Numbered from the stretch's first letter, positions 1 to 5,240 are shown. The stretch is 6,245 nucleotides of DNA from BM524 sp041554435 (GCA_041554435.1 JBFFLX010000193.1:1-6245); one strand, 5' to 3'. The notes: a model not told the origin generated them from the letters alone. Translations and numbers: made by a program.

Positions 1-170
1 ACATCATCTGTCAAATATGAAAGTACTTCTTCGTTTTCATAAGACTTAAGAGCTAAATTTGAAGCATTTCTAATTGCTAATATTTGCTCTTTATCTGTTT
101 GAGAAAATAGCTCTGGTATGAAAATAACAAAGCATAGAACTGCAAAAAGGATAGGTCTGGTGTTTTTCAT
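1..170 (-). CDS. Exported SnoaL/DUF4440-like protein, N-terminal part (cut by window edge)
   Basis: The minus strand opens with ATG at 168-170 and stays open for 56 codons to the window edge, so only the N-terminus is visible. Residues 1-24 form a typical signal peptide: Lys at position 2, a hydrophobic core (LFAVLCFVIFI) and a likely cleavage after FSQ. The mature part begins TDKEQILAIRNASN and continues to YLTDDV. The pattern of an early helix with 'I..I.....A..SYE' followed by a turn and 'L.DDV' resembles the start of the NTF2-like fold in SnoaL/DUF4440 proteins, usually small-molecule binding proteins or enzymes of about 130-170 residues. The catalytic or binding part lies outside the window, so the family call is tentative. 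It is the last unit of the row and has the same orientation as all its neighbours. The leader is A-rich (AAAACAAAGAATAA) with no Shine-Dalgarno sequence. Confidence 0.72.
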   Translation of the reverse strand, partial: MKNTRPILFAVLCFVIFIPELFSQTDKEQILAIRNASNLALKSYENEEVLSYLTDD

Positions 171-200
171 TTATTCTTTGTTTTGGTAAACTCTACTGGA

Positions 201-254
201 TAATGCTTTCAGGTATTGGCCCTAAGGTTTAGCCTGTGGCCTGTAAAGCTATTA
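201..254. repeat. R1: bulged inverted repeat between the DUF4386 and SnoaL-like genes (attC-like)
   Basis: TAATGCTTTCAGG (201-213) pairs with CCTGTAAAGCTATTA (240-254). All 13 bases of the left arm pair, and the right arm has two extra unpaired bases (t244 and t250). The right arm lies 5 bp from the stop of the DUF4386 gene. A smaller AGG/CCT core sits in the loop (221-238). No T-run follows in gene sense, so it does not look like an intrinsic terminator. The total length of 54 bp and the bulges on the stop-proximal arm resemble integron attC sites. Calling it a recombination site is inference. Confidence 0.55.
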
Positions 255-258
255 CTAA

Positions 259-942
259 TTATTTATTCACAGGTCGTATTCCAAAAATCAATAAATATCC
301 TATCATCCAGAATTCTCCAACTGTGGCAGGAACTGTTAAATAACGTAACAAGGGGCTTTCAATTCCGAGGTAATTAATTGCAGTACTTATCAAGTAGCCT
401 ATACCACCGGCAATAAGGGTTCGTCCCAACCATACAGGCATCCTTTTTGTACTGGTAATAATGTATCCCAACGGGATAAGCCAAAGGCCAAAGAAAAGAC
501 CGCCCACACCCCAGGCATTTATAATTAAACTACTTAAAAGCTCAATTAATATGACTTTGTCATCAAGCGACTGAGAAGAATTCGCAATTTCAATGGCTGC
601 GCCCATTGAAATTGCGCTTATCATAATAGCTACTGAATTGATCATTCCCCATATACCCACAGACCATGCTGCCCACTCATTTATATTTCTAAACAGCCTG
701 TAAAACCATACTGCAGTAAGGGCTTGTGAAACAATAATGGCAAATTCCAATAGCAGTCGGGTCCTGGCAAGGGATTCAAGGTCTGTCAGATTTGCTAAAG
801 TTTTCTGCGCGTCTTGTGAATCAAATACCTGACGGTGAAATATCAGAAATCCCAAAACACCTGAAATTGCCATAATTAAGTACCAAACCCCTGCGGTTCT
901 TGCGGTCGTTACTAACTCTCTTTGTTTGTCGTTTATAGTCAT
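259..942 (-). CDS. DUF4386 domain-containing multi-pass membrane protein
   Basis: A 227-residue protein starting at ATG 940-942. The short N-terminus (MTINDKQRELVTTART) leads into six hydrophobic segments at about 14-36, 57-82, 88-113, 132-158, 170-192 and 202-222. The pattern matches DUF4386: an 'R.AGVWYLI' first helix, a charged 'LESLARTRLLLEF' loop running into helix 2, 'WFYRLFRNIN' after helix 2, and a 'GLFFGLWLIPLGYI' motif in helix 4. The length of 220-230 residues is normal for the family, so it looks intact. Biochemical function is unknown. Members are inner-membrane proteins often scattered in accessory regions. GC is visibly higher here (26 of 60 in 421-480) than in the DUF6090 gene at 4527-5234, which suggests separate origins. 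Its leader ends in AT-rich AGATAAATAAT without a Shine-Dalgarno sequence. Confidence 0.88.
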   Translation of the reverse strand: MTINDKQRELVTTARTAGVWYLIMAISGVLGFLIFHRQVFDSQDAQKTLANLTDLESLARTRLLLEFAIIVSQALTAVWFYRLFRNINEWAAWSVGIWGMINSVAIMISAISMGAAIEIANSSQSLDDKVILIELLSSLIINAWGVGGLFFGLWLIPLGYIITSTKRMPVWLGRTLIAGGIGYLISTAINYLGIESPLLRYLTVPATVGEFWMIGYLLIFGIRPVNK

Positions 943-984
943 ATTATTTATCTATTTAATCTTATAAATTGGCGCTAATGCTCT

Positions 985-1100
985 GGCTATGACTCGCAGC
1001 TGGCAGCTTTAATACTGCATCCAATAGAAACGGATAGCCTTTTGGGTTCATCAATGTTTTTTATTTATTAGAAGAACTACACCGGCCCTGAGTTATAGCC
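985..1100. repeat. R2: inverted repeat between the DUF6326-like and DUF4386 genes (attC-like)
   Basis: GGCTATGACTC (985-995) and GAGTTATAGCC (1090-1100) are complementary at 10 of 11 positions across a 94-bp spacer. The right arm begins 15 bp after the stop of the upstream gene. Just outside the left arm lies GCTAATGCTCT (974-984), which resembles GCTAACGCTTT in R5 and GATAATGCTTT in R1. ATTGGC (968-973) and GCCAAT (1098-1103) form a competing outer pair. The 173-bp gap has no convincing gene. The span is in the length range of the longer attC sites (VCR type), but the classical GTTRRRY core is not clear here. Confidence 0.45.
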
Positions 1101-1115
1101 AATGTGATCTGCTTT

Positions 1116-1562
1116 TTACGAGTTTTCGGTTCTTGGCCATTTCCATGCTTGTGATATGATTATTGCAAAGACTAAAATTTCCACGAAATTGAATAGAACA
1201 AAGAATGTCTGCCATTCATTATCGATACCAGAAACTATGATCAGAACGGAAATACCGGCATATAAGGATGCAATAATGATGTTCAACCATTTATTGATTT
1301 GTGGTTTTAGCAAAATGGAAAGAAATATCATCAAGGTTGGGATAATTAAAATCACAGAAAAAATCACCAAAAGCCCTGGTGATGTGGGCCCCATTGGAGT
1401 TTGAAGCTTCATCATTTTCTCCAATTTCTCTGGGGTCATCAACCGAAAATAGTCGGCATATATGTACAGAAACATCAAAGCTGTCCAAAGAACTGCTAGT
1501 TTGATTTTTATGTTGATTCGGTAATTGGTCAATGGTTGAGGACCGGTCCCTTTTATACTCAT
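1116..1562 (-). CDS. DUF6326-type four-helix membrane protein
   Basis: A 148-residue protein from ATG 1560-1562. After a polar N-terminus it has four hydrophobic segments at about 20-40, 62-84, 90-112 and 118-140, ending in a short charged tail (WKWPRTENS). The motif LAVLWTALMFLYIYADYFRLM in and after the first helix, with the buried Asp after 'YIYA', and the closing 'F.F.EI...II..AW.W' pattern are what I recall of the DUF6326 family. These are small inner-membrane proteins of roughly 130-150 residues with no known activity. Nothing suggests truncation. It sits between the cupin gene and the DUF4386 gene in the same orientation, with gaps of 85 and 173 bp that both hold inverted repeats. The start is preceded by AAAATCTAACAAAT, an A-rich leader typical of Bacteroidota. 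The family call rests on memory of the motif, not on a search. Confidence 0.82.
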   Translation of the reverse strand: MSIKGTGPQPLTNYRINIKIKLAVLWTALMFLYIYADYFRLMTPEKLEKMMKLQTPMGPTSPGLLVIFSVILIIPTLMIFLSILLKPQINKWLNIIIASLYAGISVLIIVSGIDNEWQTFFVLFNFVEILVFAIIISQAWKWPRTENS

Positions 1563-1577
1563 ATTTGTTAGATTTTA

Positions 1578-1637
1578 GTAATTGGTTTAAGCTATGACGA
1601 CTAATATAGGGCTTTGTTACAGGCTTACTCAAATTAC
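1578..1637. repeat. R3: 60-bp imperfect inverted repeat between the cupin and DUF6326-like genes (attC-like)
   Basis: GTAATTGGTTTAAGC (1578-1592) pairs with GCTTACTCAAATTAC (1623-1637) at 12 of 15 positions, with matched blocks at both ends (GTAATT and TAAGC) around a mismatched middle. The loop is 30 nt and includes TTGTTACAGGC (1614-1624). The right arm lies about 10 bp after the annotated cupin stop. A stem with two paired blocks split by mismatches is the general shape of a folded attC. No U-tract follows, which argues against a terminator. Confidence 0.5.
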
Positions 1638-1647
1638 AAATAATGGT

Positions 1648-1911
1648 TTACCTGCGAGCAATAACGGCACGAAGAGCCCCACTGCTTAAATGAACCTTTT
1701 TCAAAGGCACCATACAGGCATCGCCTTTATTGTATTTCTTTTCTCCTTGTTTATCTATCCATATGGTCAATGACCCCTTTGTGATGTATGCAAATTCTTC
1801 ACCTGGATGCCAGTGTTTCGGCAGCTCAGTGCTTGGCGGAAGGGTAACTTGCAACAACTTCAGTATTTCCTCTGCTGCGAGAGGGCTTGTTAATAGGTTT
1901 TTAAATGCCAT
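1648..1911 (-). CDS. Small cupin-domain protein, C-terminus probably shortened by a frameshift
   Basis: An 87-residue cytoplasmic protein from ATG 1909-1911; an in-frame TAG lies three codons upstream, fixing the start. Cupin motif 1 is complete: PKHWHPGEEF (H33, H35, E39) followed by G46. Motif 2 has G63-D64, P69 and the metal-binding H74, so all four usual metal ligands are present. Relatives I know continue after 'VH' through a last strand into a 'GKP'-type tail. Here the frame ends early at RAVIARR. The next frame over the same DNA reads AGKPLFVI and then stops at 1629-1631, which would restore a family-like end after a one-base shift. So the gene may carry a 3' frameshift, or the sequence an error. 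Most exported relatives have a signal peptide; this one has none. Cupins of this group bind a metal and small organic substrates; the substrate cannot be read from sequence. Confidence 0.8.
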   Translation of the reverse strand: MAFKNLLTSPLAAEEILKLLQVTLPPSTELPKHWHPGEEFAYITKGSLTIWIDKQGEKKYNKGDACMVPLKKVHLSSGALRAVIARR

Positions 1912-1939
1912 GCCTGTCTATGAGTTAAAAATGTTAATG

Positions 1940-1955
1940 GCTTACAGCGGTAAGC
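1940..1955. other. Perfect 6-bp hairpin in the cupin leader
   Basis: GCTTAC-AGCG-GTAAGC forms a perfect 6-bp stem with a 4-base loop, about 28 bp before the cupin start codon. In gene sense it is followed by CATTAACATTTTTAAC, too broken a T-run for a confident intrinsic terminator. It may be a leader hairpin, or the distal arm of repeat R4: GGCTTACA at 1939-1946 pairs at 7 of 8 positions with TGTTAGCC at 2062-2069. Confidence 0.35.
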
Positions 1956-1998
1956 TTATGAAAAATAGTCAATTACCAAGCATAGATATCCTTTAAGC

Positions 1999-2069
1999 AC
2001 AAAGTTTGTTACGAGCCAAAAACCTTGCTATTACTATTGTTACGCCAATTTTTAAATACATTGTTAGCC
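1999..2069. repeat. R4: cluster of TTGTTA-type repeats between the GNAT and cupin genes
   Basis: Three related direct repeats lie here: TTGTTACGAGCC (2006-2017), TTGTTACGCC (2037-2046) and TTGTTAGCC (2061-2069). The first overlaps an 11-base palindrome, ACAAAGTTTGT (1999-2009). In gene sense the last copy reads GGCTAACAATGT, close to GGCTAACAGGGT at the matching place in R5, and begins 18 bp after the GNAT stop. The remainder of the 176-bp gap (1912-1998) holds the leader hairpin and no gene. Function unknown; a relation to attC-like sites is inference. Confidence 0.42.
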
Positions 2070-2087
2070 TCTGTGTTTCTTATTTTC

Positions 2088-2624
2088 TTATTTAGTCTCG
2101 TTTATTAGATCCAATTCCATAAACAATAAATAGTCCCTAAATTCAGCTGGAATTTCCACTTCGGGATATGCTTCAATGTCGCGAAATCCAAAACTTCTGT
2201 ATAACGAATGAGCTGCTTTCATAAACTTTGGGCTGTCAAGTCGAACCCTTTTATAACCTGCTTTTTTCGATTCCACTATAAGTCCTTCAAGTATCGCTCG
2301 TCCAGCGCCAATTCGTCTGAAACTTGGGTCAACATACATCCGTTTTATTTCTCCGATTTCAGAATTGATGCTCTTTAGGCTTCCTAGTCCACAGATTTCA
2401 CTTTCATAAACTGCTATGATGAATTGGCCGTAAGGTGGCTGAAATTTATTGATTTGTTGAACATCCTGTTCAACTGCTTCTGTTGGATTATGAGGATGGA
2501 CACCATAGAGCTCTTGCATTTTTTCATTACCCCAAACCAAATAGTCAAACCATAATTTTTTTACAGCATCTATATCATCAGGAAGAACAATATTTCTTAT
2601 TTCTACTACTGAGTTTCCGTCCAT
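2088..2624 (-). CDS. GNAT family N-acetyltransferase
   Basis: A 178-residue protein from ATG 2622-2624. The GNAT fold is well marked. A central strand, GEIKRMYVDP (91-100), leads into the acetyl-CoA pyrophosphate loop RRIGAGRA (103-110), matching the R/Q-x-x-G-x-G/A signature, then a long helix and the strand YKRVRLDS. Motif B is AAHSLYRSFGFRDIEAY (137-153), where the Tyr of 'LYRSFGF' is the usual general-acid position. The end, 'EVEIPAEFRDYLLFMELDL', is the closing strand common in this group. The N-terminal 60 residues, which usually set substrate choice, are not diagnostic, so the acceptor amine is unknown. Length and motifs indicate an intact cytoplasmic enzyme. GNATs are common in mobile gene cassettes, which suits the surroundings. 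The leader (CTATATATAAACT) has no Shine-Dalgarno sequence. Confidence 0.93.
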   Translation of the reverse strand: MDGNSVVEIRNIVLPDDIDAVKKLWFDYLVWGNEKMQELYGVHPHNPTEAVEQDVQQINKFQPPYGQFIIAVYESEICGLGSLKSINSEIGEIKRMYVDPSFRRIGAGRAILEGLIVESKKAGYKRVRLDSPKFMKAAHSLYRSFGFRDIEAYPEVEIPAEFRDYLLFMELDLINETK

Positions 2625-2668
2625 AGTTTATATATAGAGAGTTGTTTTTTGTCGTTGTCAGACTTGCA

Positions 2669-2732
2669 GCTAACGCTTTGTGCATGAAGCCTAATGGCGT
2701 TTAGCCATTATGATTTTATAGACCCTGTTAGC
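2669..2732. repeat. R5: 64-bp nested inverted repeat between the DUF6090 and GNAT genes, most attC-like site
   Basis: The outer arms are GCTAAC (2669-2674) and GTTAGC (2727-2732). Between them a perfect 7-bp hairpin, TAATGGC (2692-2698) and GCCATTA (2704-2710), encloses a 5-base loop. In gene sense the element starts GGCTAACAGGG and ends AAAGCGTTAGC, close to the 'YTAAC ... AAGCGTTAG' ends of classical attC sites. The TAA stop of the upstream DUF6090 gene lies within the GGCTAAC arm (2728-2730), as happens in compact integron cassettes. The core is GTTAGCT, where the strict consensus GTTRRRY would want a purine before the last base. No recombinase gene is in the window. Confidence 0.58.
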
Positions 2733-3498
2733 CATTTGTTATTTCTTTGTCAATCAGGACGGTCATTTTTTTGTTTAAATCTTTCATTCTTTGGTAGTCA
2801 CCCAATATTATCGAATTTGTAAATATTGACAGTACAAATCCATTTTTAAAAATATTATTCTTTAAAAGTCCGTCCAATTCTTCTTTGGAAAGTTCCAAAT
2901 TCTTATTAAATACCCCATTAGTTGCATAGTATCCAAAACTTTGAGCTAGTGGGTCCAAATCAACATGTTCAAAGAACGGTCTGTAAAGGTATTCTTCATA
3001 ATCGTGTTTTAAATGTTCTCTATCGGTTAGTATCTTTTTATATATCAAATCTAAATTCAGTAGTCCGTTTTTTATAGAATCATTTGAAATTAGCGTTAAA
3101 TTACCTGAATTTACTAATTCCAGGAATGTGTTATTATTTCTTTGGAAGGCTTGCCATATTTCTACATTAAAATTATGATAATTAAACATTTGAATATTTT
3201 CCACAGGCTTGCCATTGAAATGCTCAAGAATAATTTGAGCAGAATTTATCATGCTTTCTCGAATTTCTATATAACGATCGAGTTCCTTTTCTTCAAGGAT
3301 CAAGTCGGCTCTTAGGTTTTTTAAAAATTGAACTTCTTTAGCTCTCTGTTTTTTTAACTCATTCGTATTATTGATTTGCAGAGCAATCAAAATTCCAATA
3401 ACTACAAGAATTATCTCTCCAATAGCATAAAGTAAATACTTACTGAACTTGTTTTCGTTCAGCAGATGTTGTCTAATTTTTCTAAAGAATTTTATCAT
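2728..3498 (-). CDS. DUF6090 family membrane-anchored protein (copy A)
   Basis: A 256-residue protein from ATG 3496-3498. It begins MIKFFRKIR, then a Lys-rich amphipathic stretch and one transmembrane helix at about 24-42 (EIILVVIGILIALQINN), followed by a long charged, helical, probably coiled-coil region (KKQRAKEVQFLKNLRADL) and a mixed domain to the end. This layout defines DUF6090, a family abundant in Flavobacteriia, with many paralogs per genome and no known function. The topology suggests a single-pass inner-membrane anchor with a soluble domain. The usual 'NNWNE' after the helix reads NNTNE here (Trp to Thr at 45), unlike copy B. Its stop codon is inside repeat R5. The first 23 coding bases and 6 leader bases are identical to those of copy B at 4527-5234. 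Length is normal for the family. Confidence 0.9.
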   Translation of the reverse strand: MIKFFRKIRQHLLNENKFSKYLLYAIGEIILVVIGILIALQINNTNELKKQRAKEVQFLKNLRADLILEEKELDRYIEIRESMINSAQIILEHFNGKPVENIQMFNYHNFNVEIWQAFQRNNNTFLELVNSGNLTLISNDSIKNGLLNLDLIYKKILTDREHLKHDYEEYLYRPFFEHVDLDPLAQSFGYYATNGVFNKNLELSKEELDGLLKNNIFKNGFVLSIFTNSIILGDYQRMKDLNKKMTVLIDKEITNG

Positions 3499-3504
3499 TG
3501 TTTA
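3476..3504. repeat. 29-bp direct repeat spanning the start codon of DUF6090 copy A (second copy 5212-5240)
   Basis: Positions 3476-3504 are identical, base for base, to 5212-5240. The block covers the first 23 coding bases (MIKFFRK and part of the next codon) and 6 bases of leader, TAAACA in gene sense. Identity breaks off at once in the leader beyond it. Downstream the coding sequences diverge at many third positions even where the protein is conserved (GEI.LVVIGILIALQINN). The block may reflect a conserved translation start in the absence of a Shine-Dalgarno sequence, or homology of recently split paralogs. Confidence 0.85.
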
Positions 3505-3620
3505 ATAATTGGTCATAATAATGAAGTACAACTGTTTTGTGTATGGTTACTTTCATGGTTAAGCATCTAATTTAGTAAACAGAAACTTACCAGAGAAAAT
3601 TTAAAAGGATTTTTCCAAAT

Positions 3621-3667
3621 TAGCGCTTACCAAAGCAATAAATGATACACCTTGGGGTATGGCGTTA
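3621..3667. repeat. R6: bulged inverted repeat between the secreted-protein gene and DUF6090 copy A
   Basis: TAGCGCTTACCAAAG (3621-3635) faces CTTGGGGTATGGCGTTA (3651-3667). The blocks CGC, TACC and AA pair, with unpaired extra bases on the right, stop-proximal arm. The right arm ends 6 bp after the stop of the upstream gene. The left arm contains ATTAGCGCTTA (3619-3629), similar to GCTAACGCTTT of R5. The pairing is weaker than in R1 or R5. The rest of the 175-bp gap (3505-3620) has a short direct repeat, ATGGTTA at 3543-3549 and 3555-3561, and no gene that I can support. Confidence 0.38.
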
Positions 3668-3673
3668 TTTATT

Positions 3674-4453
3674 CTATTCAACCTTTTTCATCTCGAGTGT
3701 CAGTTCCCTGACAACAGAGTCCAGGATATCCAATAATTCTTGGTTGGTGATTTTCGGATTGTTATTGACATCACGTATCCTGTGGACATAATCGCCAGGA
3801 TATCTTTTCACCATTTCTTTTCTCACCGCTTGCATTGCAGGTCTTCGATGTCTATAAACACCATCTACTTCAATTGATGCATAATACAATGAACAGTAAA
3901 AACTAAAGTTTCCTGTTGCTATGTCATCGTCACAATTCCTATCTCCTTCTAAATTTCTCGATTTTTTTGACAAAATAATTTCCTTTGCCTTTTTTAGTAT
4001 CGAGATATCAGTATCAGAAACTGAAAAGTAAACTCCCATCCATTCATTATCATTTTCATTTGCAGTTCTTATCGCCATTGGCATAACTGCGTTACCTTCT
4101 ATACAATTGCCAAGGAAAAGAGAGTCATTTTGCTTGATCAACTTACACTTCCGATTAGGTTTTCCTTTCCAAGCAAGCTCAATAATTCCTTCATCTCGAT
4201 TGAAATCCAGCACTGGTAAATCAGTGGCCGTTTGCCCATAAGGTGCCAATCTTACTTTTAATTCAGAACCATCATCTATAAAATAATATCTACCCATCTT
4301 AATTATTCCGTCAGATTCTGTGTAGTACCCATAACGCAGCGTAGGGTTTGGACCAACTATTACGTCATATTTATCCCAAGACATGTCTTGAGCAATAGAT
4401 TTCAAAGAAAATGCAAACAGGATAATCAGAAAGAGTTTTGTATTAAATTTCAT
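3674..4453 (-). CDS. Secreted or periplasmic protein of unknown function
   Basis: I chose ATG 4451-4453, giving 259 residues, over an upstream TTG at 4469-4471, because it places a clean signal peptide at the N-terminus: MKFNTK, a hydrophobic core to about 17, and probable cleavage near SIAQ (19-22). The first half of the mature protein (about 25-145) is rich in short strands with many Tyr and Gly. The second half is helical and charged, with an Arg-rich patch (YRHRRPAMQAVRKEM, 200-214) and a C-terminal helix (TNQELLDILDSVVRELTLEMKK). Four cysteines at 103, 117, 174 and 187 occur as two close pairs, consistent with two disulfides outside the cytoplasm. There is no lipobox Cys at the cleavage site. 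I do not recognise the family and assign no function. It lies between the two DUF6090 genes in the same orientation. Confidence 0.85.
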   Translation of the reverse strand: MKFNTKLFLIILFAFSLKSIAQDMSWDKYDVIVGPNPTLRYGYYTESDGIIKMGRYYFIDDGSELKVRLAPYGQTATDLPVLDFNRDEGIIELAWKGKPNRKCKLIKQNDSLFLGNCIEGNAVMPMAIRTANENDNEWMGVYFSVSDTDISILKKAKEIILSKKSRNLEGDRNCDDDIATGNFSFYCSLYYASIEVDGVYRHRRPAMQAVRKEMVKRYPGDYVHRIRDVNNNPKITNQELLDILDSVVRELTLEMKKVE

Positions 4454-4464
4454 ATTCTTTTCTT

Positions 4465-4520
4465 TGAACAAGGTTGTTTTTATGACACAAAACGTCGTGG
4501 TATCTGGCTTCCTTGTTGCA
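4465..4520. repeat. R7: inverted repeat with one bulge between DUF6090 copy B and the secreted-protein gene
   Basis: TGAACAAGG (4465-4473) pairs with CCTTGTTGCA (4511-4520) over 9 bp, with a single extra base (g4518) on the stop-proximal arm and a 37-nt loop. The right arm begins 6 bp after the upstream stop, and the left arm is in the leader of the next gene. This gap of about 73 bp is almost wholly occupied by the repeat. The loop contains TGACACAAAACGTCG. No U-tract follows in gene sense. Confidence 0.45.
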
Positions 4521-4526
4521 TTTTCG

Positions 4527-5234
4527 TTATTTCTTTAATTCGGCCTCTATTAAGGCTGTCAATTTTTGATTAGCCTCAATTAATTCTATATACTGTAAAC
4601 GAAAATCATAAAAAAAAGTCAATTGATAATTAACCATGCTCAAATATTTGCCATTTTCAATTTCATCTATAAGAAATGTAGCATCGGTTTTATAGCCCTT
4701 TTTAATGGGTAGATTAAAAATAATATGCCCTTCTATATTTTCAGAAACAAATTTTTGATGCCATATGGCCCATTCTTTGAATTTAGAAATATTGTTTTCA
4801 TAGTAAGAATTAATACTTTTTTTTAGTTCTATATTTTCAATAAGATTAAATTTTCCTTCTGTTTTAAGGTTATTATAAGTTGTGCCGAAATTTTTACTAG
4901 CCGAGCTTTTTCCTATTATTTTTGGAAAATCCTCAATTGAAATATCAGAATATTTTTTTTCTGACACCGAATTTAAAAAACTTACGTTTCTATCAAGAAG
5001 CGACAGGCCTTCTTCAAGAAATATCTTGTCTTGAGACAATTCGTCTAACATTAAAATTAAAAAATCACCCAATTGCTGTTTAGATTTTTTTTCTTCATTC
5101 CAATTGTTTATTTGTAACGCGATTAAAATCCCGATCACTACCAGTACAATTTCGCCAATGGCATATTTTAAATACTTTCCTGTTTTATTTTTCTCCATAA
5201 GGTCGTAGCGTATTTTTCTAAAGAATTTTATCAT
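4527..5234 (-). CDS. DUF6090 family membrane-anchored protein (copy B)
   Basis: A 235-residue protein from ATG 5232-5234. It begins MIKFFRKIR, has one transmembrane helix at about 24-42 (GEIVLVVIGILIALQINN) and then the canonical NNWNEEKK motif (W45), keeping the Trp that copy A has lost. The rest is a charged helical region and a mixed C-terminal domain ending IEAELKK. Outside the N-terminal 50 residues it is only distantly similar to copy A, so the two are old paralogs or separate acquisitions rather than a recent tandem duplication. Base composition is very AT-rich (10 G/C of 60 in 4801-4860), clearly lower in GC than the DUF4386 gene. Function is unknown. Its stop codon overlaps the ATAACG just before repeat R7. 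An AGGAG at about 5256-5260 is 22 or more bases before the start, too far to act as its ribosome binding site. Confidence 0.9.
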   Translation of the reverse strand: MIKFFRKIRYDLMEKNKTGKYLKYAIGEIVLVVIGILIALQINNWNEEKKSKQQLGDFLILMLDELSQDKIFLEEGLSLLDRNVSFLNSVSEKKYSDISIEDFPKIIGKSSASKNFGTTYNNLKTEGKFNLIENIELKKSINSYYENNISKFKEWAIWHQKFVSENIEGHIIFNLPIKKGYKTDATFLIDEIENGKYLSMVNYQLTFFYDFRLQYIELIEANQKLTALIEAELKK

Positions 5235-5240
5235 TGTTTA
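5212..5240. repeat. 29-bp direct repeat spanning the start codon of DUF6090 copy B (first copy 3476-3504)
   Basis: Second copy of the identical 29-base block at the start of the two DUF6090 genes. It includes the leader bases TAAACA directly before ATG. Beyond the block the leaders are unrelated: CCAGCCAG here, and CAATTAT in copy A. Confidence 0.85.

Noticed and set aside
962..1051. 29-residue minus-strand frame beginning MNPKGYPF in the R2 gap
   Set aside because: Short, runs through the left arm of R2, and ends in the leader of the DUF4386 gene; no evidence beyond an open frame.
1156..1404. 82-codon open frame on the plus strand
   Set aside because: Lies fully inside the well-supported DUF6326-like gene on the other strand; its protein is low in plausible structure and shows no family pattern.
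1291..1632. 113-codon frame on the minus strand
   Set aside because: Overlaps most of the DUF6326-like gene in another frame and runs through repeat R3; its Ser/Asp-rich sequence has no recognisable domain.
1730..1996. 88-codon frame on the plus strand
   Set aside because: Antisense shadow of the cupin gene and its leader.
4454..4471. TTG start extending the secreted protein by six residues
   Set aside because: It would place charged residues before the signal peptide; the internal ATG gives a normal signal peptide and TTG starts are uncommon in Bacteroidota.
4388..4573. 61-codon frame on the plus strand
   Set aside because: Antisense to the signal-peptide end of the secreted protein and the end of DUF6090 copy B; it spans repeat R7 and shows no domain.
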